Assembly (NCBI GenBank): GCA_030147065.1
Contig: JASLAP010000141.1
Coordinates: 1-8,212 of the forward strand
DNA: 8,212 nucleotides
Direction of reading: 5' to 3'
Source of the DNA: Pseudonocardia sp.
Lineage (GTDB): Bacteria; Actinomycetota; Actinomycetes; Mycobacteriales; Pseudonocardiaceae
Positions 1-5,635 of this stretch are shown in pieces. The notes beneath the pieces were generated by a model. The model did no database searches. It was not told the origin of the DNA and saw only the letters and a list, made by a program, of their open reading frames with translations. The number at the start of each line of letters is the position of its first letter. Within the stretch, counting starts at the first letter, position 1. The position numbers and the translations under genes are program-made.

Positions 1-242
1 CGCCGGCAGCGCCAGGTTGGCGTAGGCGTCGCGGACCCGGACCGCGGTCAGCAGCTCCAGCGCGGCGCTGCGCGCCGGGTCGAGGTCGGGGTCACCCCGC
101 CGGTCCGCGCGGCTCCGGCCCGCCCCGCGGCCGCAGCGGCCCGCCGCGGCCCCCCGACCTCGACCCGGCGCGCAGCGCCGCGCTGGAGCTGCTGACCGCG
201 GTCCGGGTCCGCGACGCCTACGCCAACCTGGCGCTGCCGGCG
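1..242. repeat. Perfect long inverted repeat, 91-bp arms around a 60-bp loop
   Basis: Bases 1-91 are the exact reverse complement of 152-242, checked block by block with no mismatch; the loop is 92-151. The right arm is rsmB coding sequence (it reads DPARSAALELLTAVRVRDAYANLA in pieces, typical of the NusB-like start of RsmB), so the left arm is an antisense copy of part of the gene. An exact copy ending at the window edge is what a fold-back (snap-back) chimera or a contig-end artefact produces. A genuine recent inverted duplication is possible but less likely. The repeat itself is seen directly; its cause is inferred. Confidence 0.95.
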
Positions 243-1505
243 ATCCTGCGCCGCCACCGGTTGCAGGGCCGCGACGCCGGGCTGGCCACCGAGCTGGGCT
301 ACGGCACCCTGCGCGCCACCGGGCTGCTGGACGCGGTGATCGAGGAGTGCACCGACCGGCCGCTGGCCAAGGTCGAGGCGGCGCTGCTGGACGCGCTGCG
401 GCTGGGCGCCTACCAGCTGCTGCGCACCCGGGTGCCGCGGCACGCCGCGGTGGACACCACCGTTGAGCTGGTGCGGGTGTCGGCGGGCAGCCGCTCGGCG
501 GGGTTCGTCAACGCGATCCTGCGCCGTGTCGGCGACCGCGACGAGGCCGGCTGGGTGGCCCGGCTCGCCCCGGACGCCACCGAGGACCCGGTCGGGCACG
601 CCGCCTTCGCCCACGCCCACCCGCTCTGGATCGCGCAGGCGTTCGCCGCCGCCCTCGGCGGCAGCGCCGAGCTCGACGCCGCGCTGGCCGCCGACGACGC
701 CCGCCCGACGGTGCACCTGCTGGCCCGGCCCGGCGACATCACCGCGACCGAGCTGGCCCTGGTCACCGGGGGCAGCGAGGCGCCGTACTCGCCCTACGGG
801 GTGCACCTCGAACCCGGCACCGGGGAGATCGGCGAGCTGGACGCGGTGGCCGAGGGGCTGGCCCTGGTCCAGGACGAGGGCAGCCAACTGGTCACGCTGG
901 CGCTGACCCGGGCCGCGCTCACCGGCCCCGACAGCGGGCGCTGGCTCGACCTGTGCGCCGGTCCCGGCGGCAAGGCGGCCCTGCTCGGCGGGCTCGCCGC
1001 GCTGGACGGCGCCGAGCTGGACGCGGTGGAGTCGGCCGATCACCGGGCCGACCTGGTCCGGCGGGTCACCGACGGGCTGCCGGTGACCGTGCACACCGCT
1101 GACGGTCGCGACGCCCCGTTGCCCGATGCGGCCTACGACCGGGTCCTGCTGGACGCCCCCTGCACCGGGCTGGGTGCGTTGCGCCGCCGTCCGGAGTCGC
1201 GCTGGCGCCGCCGCCCCGACGACGTGGCCGAGCTGGCGAAGCTGCAGCGCGAGCTGCTGACCGCCGCGCTCCGGCACGTCCGGGTGGGCGGCGTGGTGGC
1301 GTACGTCACCTGCTCGCCGCACCTGGCCGAGACGGTCGGGGTCGTCGCCGGGACCCTGCGCCGCCACCCCGGGGTCGAGCGGCTGGACGCCCGCGAGTAC
1401 CTGCCCGGGGTGCCGGAACTGGGGGACGGGCCGACCGTGCAGCTGTGGCCGCACCGGCACGGCACCGACGCCATGTTCCTGGCCCTGCTGCGCCGCACCG
1501 CCTGA
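3..1505 (+). CDS. 16S rRNA (cytosine-967-C5)-methyltransferase RsmB, 5' end missing
   Basis: RsmB uses S-adenosylmethionine to methylate C5 of cytosine 967 in 16S rRNA during small-subunit assembly. The frame is open from the left edge, but recognisable protein begins only near nt 153; bases 3-91 are the antisense repeat arm and should not be trusted as coding. From nt 153 to the stop there are 450 residues, close to the family length of about 430-450. An N-terminal NusB-like RNA-binding domain comes first (DAYANLALP, ELGYGTLR, GAYQLLRTRVP, GFVNAILRRV). The Rossmann methyltransferase follows, with the SAM motif DLCAGPGGK (nt 948-974), motif IV DAPCTG (Cys codon at 1161) and motif VI YVTCS (nucleophile Cys codon at 1311). 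No ATG, GTG or TTG lies in frame upstream of 261, and a TTG start there would cut off conserved residues, so the true start is not visible. In actinobacteria it usually follows fmt and precedes rpe. Confidence 0.93.
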   Translation, partial: PAAPGWRRRRGPGPRSAAPARRCAPGRGRGHPAGPRGSGPPRGRSGPPRPPDLDPARSAALELLTAVRVRDAYANLALPAILRRHRLQGRDAGLATELGYGTLRATGLLDAVIEECTDRPLAKVEAALLDALRLGAYQLLRTRVPRHAAVDTTVELVRVSAGSRSAGFVNAILRRVGDRDEAGWVARLAPDATEDPVGHAAFAHAHPLWIAQAFAAALGGSAELDAALAADDARPTVHLLARPGDITATELALVTGGSEAPYSPYGVHLEPGTGEIGELDAVAEGLALVQDEGSQLVTLALTRAALTGPDSGRWLDLCAGPGGKAALLGGLAALDGAELDAVESADHRADLVRRVTDGLPVTVHTADGRDAPLPDAAYDRVLLDAPCTGLGALRRRPESRWRRRPDDVAELAKLQRELLTAALRHVRVGGVVAYVTCSPHLAETVGVVAGTLRRHPGVERLDAREYLPGVPELGDGPTVQLWPHRHGTDAMFLALLRRTA

Positions 1506-1525
1506 CCGGCACCGGGTCCGGTCAG
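1502..1525. terminator. Hairpin shared by two convergent genes
   Basis: CTGACCGG (1502-1509) pairs perfectly with CCGGTCAG (1518-1525) across an 8-nt loop. The stop codon of rsmB (1503-1505) and that of the convergent DUF1801 gene (1522-1524, minus strand) sit in opposite arms and pair with each other. The position suggests a bidirectional terminator. No T-tract follows on either side, so it would be of the U-less kind proposed for high-GC actinobacteria. Confidence 0.55.
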
Positions 1526-2004
1526 CCCGGGGCTCCACCGCTGCGGGCACGGCGGCGCGACCGCGCTGCCGCCCGGTCCTGTGCCATGTCGACGGCCAGG
1601 TCGACGGCCAGATCGAGGTAGTCGACCAGGAGTTCCAGCTCCGCCGGACCGGGATCGCCGTCGGGGCGGGCGGGCTGCAGCCGCAGGTACCGGACCTGGC
1701 GGCGGGTGCCCAGCAGCCGGTCGTGCGGGTCGGGCAGGTCGGCCCCGTGCTGGAACCCGACCAGCACGTCGTCCTCCCGCGGGAACAGCGCGGCCAGGTA
1801 GCCGCCGGTCGGGTGGTGGAAGCCGAGGCCGTGCCAGCCCTGGTACACCCGCTCCCGCAGCGTCGGGTGCGCGGCGAGGACGGCATCGCGCAGCCGGTGC
1901 AGCAGTGCCGCGACCGGCGGCGGGGCCCCGGCCAGCAGCGCATCGAGGCCGGGCGGGGCGGGACGGGGCCCGGCGGCGGTCTGGTCGGCGGTCCGGTTCG
2001 GCAC
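1522..2004 (-). CDS. DUF1801 domain-containing protein
   Basis: A protein of 160 residues, probably soluble. The core resembles the DUF1801/YdhG-like family (frataxin-like fold): a helical start (VAALLHRLRDAVLAAHP, about 31-47), YQGWHGLGFHH (54-64), the strand pair YLAALFPREDDVLVGFQHGADLP split over 69-91, then LLGT and VRYLRL (97-109) and a closing amphipathic helix. The molecular function is not established; members have been linked to iron handling or left unassigned. The GTG at 2004 is chosen because the family similarity starts just after it and a GGAG lies close upstream, although with only about 2 nt of spacing. The frame runs open to 2154, but that stretch only translates the intergenic repeats. 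A 12-bp tandem duplication (1588-1599 and 1600-1611) encodes the DLAVDLAVDM repeat near the C-terminus, followed by an Arg-rich tail. The gene runs opposite to its neighbours and interrupts the usual rsmB-rpe order. Confidence 0.72.
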   Translation of the reverse strand: MPNRTADQTAAGPRPAPPGLDALLAGAPPPVAALLHRLRDAVLAAHPTLRERVYQGWHGLGFHHPTGGYLAALFPREDDVLVGFQHGADLPDPHDRLLGTRRQVRYLRLQPARPDGDPGPAELELLVDYLDLAVDLAVDMAQDRAAARSRRRARSGGAPG

Positions 2005-2044
2005 GGCTCCAGTGCACCGCAGGGCACCGACAGCCCGGGACGAC

Positions 2045-2118
2045 AGACAGGGGCCGACGGGCCGGGGCCAGACAGGGGCCGACGGGCCGGGCCAGACAGG
2101 GGCCGACGGGCCGGGGCC
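2045..2118. repeat. Three tandem 24-25 bp direct repeats
   Basis: Units at 2045-2069 (25 bp), 2070-2093 (24 bp, one G fewer) and 2094-2118 (25 bp) begin AGACAGGGGCCGACGGGCC and are otherwise identical; a decayed fragment follows at 2119-2138. They lie in the gap between the divergent DUF1801 and rpe genes, 60-150 bp upstream of rpe. There are no spacers, so this is not CRISPR. It could be a minisatellite from replication slippage or a set of operator-like sites; the sequence does not decide. Confidence 0.9.
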
Positions 2119-2177
2119 GACGGGACAGGGGCGACCGGCGGGGGAGTGCGCCACCGGTCCGGTCCGCGGCCCCGGCG

Positions 2178-2190
2178 TACCCTCGGGGGG
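2178..2190 (+). promoter_or_regulatory. Candidate -10 element and leaderless start for rpe
   Basis: TACCCT (2178-2183) fits the actinobacterial TANNNT -10 pattern. Transcription would start about 7 nt downstream, exactly at the GTG of 2190, giving a leaderless mRNA. No clear -35 box is visible. The same arrangement recurs before the gene at 6188. Confidence 0.5.
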
Positions 2191-2885
2191 TGCACCCGAT
2201 GATCGCTCCGAGTATCCTCGCGGCCGACTTCGCCCGACTCGCCGAGGCGGCCGCCGCGGTCGCCGGCTCCCCCGGGGAGGGCGCGGACTGGCTGCACGTC
2301 GACGTCATGGACGGGCACTTCGTGCCGAACCTGACCATCGGGCTGCCCGTGGTGCAGGCGCTGCAGGCGGCGTCCACCGTCCCGCTGGACTGCCACCTGA
2401 TGATCGACGACCCGGACCGCTGGGCGGTGGGCTACGCCGAGGCCGGCGCGTACAACGTGACCGTGCACGTCGAGGCGGCCGAGGACCCGGTGGCACTGGC
2501 CAAGGACCTGCGCGCGGCAGGGGCGCGGGCCGGGCTGTCGGTCAAGCCGGACACCCCGCTGGAGCCCCACCTCGACGTCCTGCGCCACTACGACACGCTG
2601 CTGGTGATGAGCGTGGAGCCCGGCTTCGGCGGCCAGGAGTTCCAGCCCGCGGTGCTGGACAAGGTGCGCACCGCGCGGCGGCTGGTGGACACCGGGCACC
2701 TGACCCTGCTGGTGGAGATCGACGGCGGGATCAACGAGGACACCATCGCCGCCGCCGCCGAGGCCGGGGTGGACTGCTTCGTGGCCGGGTCGGCGGTCTA
2801 CGGCGCGGACCGCCCGGAGGCCGCGGTGCGGGCCCTGCGCGCGCAGGTCGAGAGCGCCTCGCCGCACCGCCGGTGGGCGTCGTGA
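2190..2885 (+). CDS. rpe: Ribulose-phosphate 3-epimerase
   Basis: Interconverts D-ribulose 5-phosphate and D-xylulose 5-phosphate in the cytosolic pentose phosphate pathway. Numbering from the ATG at 2199 (228 residues; family about 220-230), the TIM-barrel signature is complete: IAPSILAADF (2-11), HVDVMDGHFVPN (33-44), CHLMI (65-69), MSVEPGFGGQ (137-146), VEIDGGIN (172-179) and VAGSAVYG (195-202). The expected metal ligands and acid/base residues are His33, Asp35, His66 and Asp175. Two starts are possible. The GTG at 2190 adds three residues and fits a leaderless transcript; the ATG at 2199 has a run of six G about 8 nt upstream that could act as a ribosome binding site. The product pool, ribulose 5-phosphate, is also the substrate of the DHBP synthase domain of RibBA downstream. 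Confidence 0.96.
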   Translation: MHPMIAPSILAADFARLAEAAAAVAGSPGEGADWLHVDVMDGHFVPNLTIGLPVVQALQAASTVPLDCHLMIDDPDRWAVGYAEAGAYNVTVHVEAAEDPVALAKDLRAAGARAGLSVKPDTPLEPHLDVLRHYDTLLVMSVEPGFGGQEFQPAVLDKVRTARRLVDTGHLTLLVEIDGGINEDTIAAAAEAGVDCFVAGSAVYGADRPEAAVRALRAQVESASPHRRWAS

Positions 2886-3051
2886 CCGGCCCCGGCCGCC
2901 CGGGCCCCGGTATCGAACGCCGCACCCGGGTGGTTGTCCCGAGTGCCCGCGCCGGCGCCCCGGCGCCGGGGTCCGGATCGCCGTGCCCGGGTCCGCCCGG
3001 GGCCAGTGCAGGACTGCCCGGCCGCACCGGCCGGCGGGAGGAGGGGTCGTA
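2886..3051 (+). promoter_or_regulatory. Hairpin-rich leader between rpe and ribE
   Basis: A 166-bp gap with three short perfect inverted repeats in a row: the palindrome CCCCGGCGCCGGGG (2958-2971), CCCGGG-TCCG-CCCGGG (2986-3001) and CCGGCCG-CAC-CGGCCGG (3018-3034). The last one sits just upstream of the ribE ribosome binding site and could gate translation. None of the conserved strings of the FMN riboswitch (RFN element) is visible. ribD often occupies this place in actinobacteria but is absent. A 56-codon frame spans the whole gap (see findings), but its third-position GC (about 84% by my count) is lower than in the surrounding genes. A regulatory role is inference. Confidence 0.4.
3036..3046 (+). 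promoter_or_regulatory. Strong ribosome binding site of ribE
   Basis: GGGAGGAGGGG ends 5 nt before the GTG at 3052; its GGAGG core (3037-3041) is 10 nt away. This purine-rich site fixes the ribE start at the GTG that opens the conserved MFTGIVEE sequence rather than at an upstream in-frame ATG at 2983. Confidence 0.8.
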
Positions 3052-3729
3052 GTGTTCACCGGGATCGTCGAGGAGATCGGCGAGGTGCTGTCGGTACGGG
3101 AGAGCGCCGAGGTGGTGGTGCTCACGGTGCGCGGGCCGACGGTCACCGCCGACGCCCGCCACGGCGACTCGATCGCGGTCAACGGCGTCTGCCTGACCGT
3201 CGTCGACCCGGCCGGCAGCGCGATGGACGGCACCCCCGGCACCTTCACCGTGGAGCTGGTGCCCGAGACGCTCAAGCGCTCCAGCCTGTCCGCGGCCGCG
3301 CCCGGCGCCCGGGTGAACCTGGAGCGCGCGGTGGCCGTGGGATCCCGGCTCGGCGGGCACATCGTGCAGGGCCACGTCGACGGGGTGGCGACCCTGCTCA
3401 CCCGGACCCCCGGCGAGCGCAGCGACGAACTGCTGTTCGCGCTGCCCGCCGACCTGGCCCGGTACGTGGCCCTGAAGGGCTCCATCGCGGTGGACGGGGT
3501 GTCGCTGACCGTGGCCGGGGTGACCGACGACACCTTCACGGTGGCCCTGATCCCGACGACCCTGGAGCACACCACACTCGGCTTCCGCGAGCCGGGGGAT
3601 ACCGTCAACCTGGAGGTTGACGTCGTCGCGAAGTACGTGGAACGGCTCACCGCCGGGCACCCGCGCGACGCGGCGGTGGCGGGTGCGGAGGCTGTCGCGG
3701 GGGCCGACGAGGAGGCCGGTTCCAGATGA
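3052..3729 (+). CDS. ribE: Riboflavin synthase (alpha subunit)
   Basis: Catalyses the last step of riboflavin synthesis: dismutation of two 6,7-dimethyl-8-ribityllumazine molecules to riboflavin and the pyrimidinedione that RibH reuses. The protein has 225 residues (family about 200-220) and two lumazine-binding barrels. The first, 1-97, carries MFTGIVEEIG, HGDSIAVNGVCLTV (38-50, with the conserved Cys47) and GARVNLERA. The second, from about 98, carries GGHIVQGHVDG (101-111), KGSIAVDGVSLTV (142-154), GDTVNLEVD (182-190) and VAKYVERL (192-199), close to where the family normally ends. The remaining 26 residues form an Ala/Glu-rich tail of no recognised function. The GTG start follows a strong ribosome binding site. 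The stop overlaps the ribBA start in ATGA, so the two are probably translationally coupled. Also called ribC in some annotations. Confidence 0.97.
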   Translation: MFTGIVEEIGEVLSVRESAEVVVLTVRGPTVTADARHGDSIAVNGVCLTVVDPAGSAMDGTPGTFTVELVPETLKRSSLSAAAPGARVNLERAVAVGSRLGGHIVQGHVDGVATLLTRTPGERSDELLFALPADLARYVALKGSIAVDGVSLTVAGVTDDTFTVALIPTTLEHTTLGFREPGDTVNLEVDVVAKYVERLTAGHPRDAAVAGAEAVAGADEEAGSR

Positions 3730-5156
3730 GTGGCGAGACGGGCGGCATCGACATCACCGACAACGACATCACCGACTCCGGCATCACCGACACCGGCACC
3801 ACCGGCGCGGGCGGCAGCACCGGGGCCGTGACCCGCAGGCAGGACCGGGTCGTCGGGTTCGAGTCGATCGAGCGGGCGGTGGCCGACCTCAAGGCCGGCA
3901 AGGCCGTCGTCGTCGTGGACGACGAGGACCGGGAGAACGAGGGCGACCTGATCTTCGCCGCCGAGATGGCGACGCCGGAGCTGGTGTCGTTCATGGTCCG
4001 CTACACCTCCGGCTACGTCTGCGTGGCGCTGACCGAGGGCGAGTGCAACCGGCTGGACCTGCCGCCGATGCACCACACCAACACCGACAGCTTCCGCACC
4101 GCGTTCACCGTGACCGTGGACGCCAAGAGCGGCGTCAGCACCGGCATCTCGGCCGCCGACCGGGCGCACACGATCCGGCTGCTGGCCGACACCGGCGCCG
4201 GTCCGCAGGACTTCGTCCGGCCCGGTCACGTGCTGCCGCTGCGCGCCCGCGAGGGCGGCGTGCTGCGCCGCCCCGGGCACACCGAGGCCGCCGTCGACCT
4301 GGCCCGGCTGGCCGGGCTCACCCCGGCCGGGGCGCTGTGCGAGATCGTGTCGCAGAAGGACGACGGCGACATGGCCCGCGGCGACGAGCTGGCGGTGTTC
4401 GCCGCCGACCACGACCTGACCATGATCACCATCGCCGACCTGATCGCCTACCGGCGCCGGTTCGAGAAGCACGTGGTGCGGGTCGCCCAGGCGCGCATCC
4501 CCACCGCGCACGGGGAGTTCATCGCCTACGGCTACGACTCGCTGCTCGACGGCGTCGAGCACATCGCGATGGTCCGCGGCGACGTGGGGACCCCGGACGG
4601 CACCGGCGAGGAGGTGCTGGTCCGGGTCCACTCGGAGTGCCTCACCGGCGACGTGTTCGGCTCGCTGCGCTGCGACTGCGGCCCGCAGCTGGACGCCGCG
4701 CTGGCCGCGGTGGCGGCCGAGGGCCGCGGGATCGTGCTGTACATGCGCGGGCACGAGGGCCGGGGGATCGGCCTGCTGCACAAGCTGCAGGCCTACCAGC
4801 TGCAGGAGGCCGGGGCCGATACGGTGGACGCCAACCTGGCGCTCGGCCTGCCGGCGGACGCCCGCGACTACGGCATCGGAGCACAGATCCTGGTGGACCT
4901 CGGCGTGCGGTCGATGCGGCTGCTGACCAACAACCCGGACAAGCGGGCCGGCCTGGAGGGCTACGGCCTGACCGTCACCGGCCGGGTGGCGCTGCCGGGC
5001 CGGGCCGGCCCGGACAACATGCGCTACCTGCGCACCAAGCGCGACCGGATGGGCCACGACCTGCCCGACCTGGGCGAGTCCGCGGCGCTGGAGGCGCTGC
5101 TCCCGGACGGCCCGGCGGACGGCCCGGTGGATGATCACGGACGGGGGCCCCGATGA
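3726..5156 (+). CDS. ribBA: Bifunctional DHBP synthase / GTP cyclohydrolase II
   Basis: Starts both branches of riboflavin synthesis: the N-terminal half converts ribulose 5-phosphate to 3,4-dihydroxy-2-butanone 4-phosphate plus formate, and the C-terminal half opens GTP to the diaminopyrimidine. The protein has 476 residues. After a 40-residue unusual leader, DHBP synthase runs from about 43 to 246 with the acidic loop DDEDRENEGD (65-74), SGVSTGISAADR (135-146), RPGHVLPL (165-172) and GHTEAAVDL (184-192). GTP cyclohydrolase II runs from about 250 to 445 with zinc ligands Cys305, Cys316 and Cys318 in CLTGDVFGSLRCDC, RGHEGRGIGL (341-350), the Asp378/Arg380 pair and TNNPDK (401-406). Both active sites look intact. 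GGAGG at 3711-3715 precedes the ATG by 10 nt, inside ribE. The acidic, Pro/Gly-rich tail (about 446-476) is likely disordered. Confidence 0.97.
   Translation: MSGETGGIDITDNDITDSGITDTGTTGAGGSTGAVTRRQDRVVGFESIERAVADLKAGKAVVVVDDEDRENEGDLIFAAEMATPELVSFMVRYTSGYVCVALTEGECNRLDLPPMHHTNTDSFRTAFTVTVDAKSGVSTGISAADRAHTIRLLADTGAGPQDFVRPGHVLPLRAREGGVLRRPGHTEAAVDLARLAGLTPAGALCEIVSQKDDGDMARGDELAVFAADHDLTMITIADLIAYRRRFEKHVVRVAQARIPTAHGEFIAYGYDSLLDGVEHIAMVRGDVGTPDGTGEEVLVRVHSECLTGDVFGSLRCDCGPQLDAALAAVAAEGRGIVLYMRGHEGRGIGLLHKLQAYQLQEAGADTVDANLALGLPADARDYGIGAQILVDLGVRSMRLLTNNPDKRAGLEGYGLTVTGRVALPGRAGPDNMRYLRTKRDRMGHDLPDLGESAALEALLPDGPADGPVDDHGRGPR
3750..3809 (+). repeat. Four 15-bp tandem repeats in the start of ribBA
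   Basis: Four consecutive 15-bp units (3750, 3765, 3780, 3795), all built on GACATCACCGAC, encode DITDN, DITDS, GITDT and GTTGA. The period is a multiple of three, so copy changes would keep the frame. They lie in the N-terminal extension ahead of the DHBP synthase domain, probably a disordered segment. Confidence 0.85.
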
Positions 5157-5635
5157 GCGGTGAGGGGCGCCCCGTCCCGGACGGCGAGCTGGACGGCTCC
5201 GGGCTGCGGCTGGGCGTGGTCGCCGCCACCTGGCACGCCGAGCTGGTCGACCTGCTGCTGGAGCGGGCCCTGGTGATCGCGGAGAAGGCCGGTGTCGCGG
5301 CGCCCACGGTGGCCAGGGTGCCCGGCACCATCGAGCTGCCGGTGGTCTGCCAGGAGCTGGCCGGGACCCACGACGCCGTCGTCGCCCTCGGCGTGGTCAT
5401 CCGGGGGGGGACCCCGCACTTCGAGTACGTCTGCGACTCGGTGACCGCCGGGCTCACCCGGGTGTCGCTGGACGCGCGCACGCCCGTCGGCAACGGCGTG
5501 CTCACCTGCGACACCCTCGAGCAGGCGGTCGACCGGGCCGGCGGCCCGGGCGCGGCCGAGGACAAGGGTGCCGAGGCGTGCGCGGCGGCGCTGCGCACCG
5601 CGCTGGTGCTGCGCGAGCTGCGGGGCCGGTCGTGA
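5153..5635 (+). CDS. ribH: 6,7-dimethyl-8-ribityllumazine synthase
   Basis: Condenses 5-amino-6-ribitylamino-uracil with dihydroxybutanone phosphate from RibBA to make lumazine, the substrate of RibE; family members assemble into pentamers or 60-mer capsids. At 160 residues it has the usual length. Motifs in order: VVAATWHAEL (22-31, Trp27 at the aromatic stacking position), VPGTIELP (56-63), LGVVIRGGTPHFEYV (79-93, with the catalytic His89), NGVLTCDTLEQA (114-125) and DKGAEA (137-142, in place of the usual NKG). The ATG overlaps the ribBA stop (ATGA), with a G-run 5 nt upstream as a weak ribosome binding site. Eight consecutive G (5403-5410) encode the Arg-Gly-Gly before the catalytic His. 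The stop overlaps the GTG of the next gene. Confidence 0.97.
   Translation: MSGEGRPVPDGELDGSGLRLGVVAATWHAELVDLLLERALVIAEKAGVAAPTVARVPGTIELPVVCQELAGTHDAVVALGVVIRGGTPHFEYVCDSVTAGLTRVSLDARTPVGNGVLTCDTLEQAVDRAGGPGAAEDKGAEACAAALRTALVLRELRGRS

Noticed and set aside
261..1505. TTG at 261 as the start of rsmB
   Set aside because: Conserved NusB-like residues (the DAYANLALP region) are encoded upstream of it in the same frame, so starting there would truncate the domain.
2045..2118. CRISPR array
   Set aside because: The units are directly adjacent with no spacers and no cas genes are present.
1581..2198. Upstream extension of the rpe frame to 1581
   Set aside because: It is antisense to the DUF1801 gene and low in complexity; RPE similarity begins at the ATG of 2199.
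2886..3051. FMN riboswitch (RFN element) before ribE
   Set aside because: The short match GTCCGGAT at about 2971 is all I could find; the other conserved RFN strings and the six-stem layout are not visible.
48..5138. Antisense open frame of 1696 codons spanning rsmB to ribBA
   Set aside because: It runs opposite to well-recognised genes, is very rich in Arg, Gly, Ala, Val and Gln and matches no family. Long antisense frames are expected where GC at third positions is extreme.
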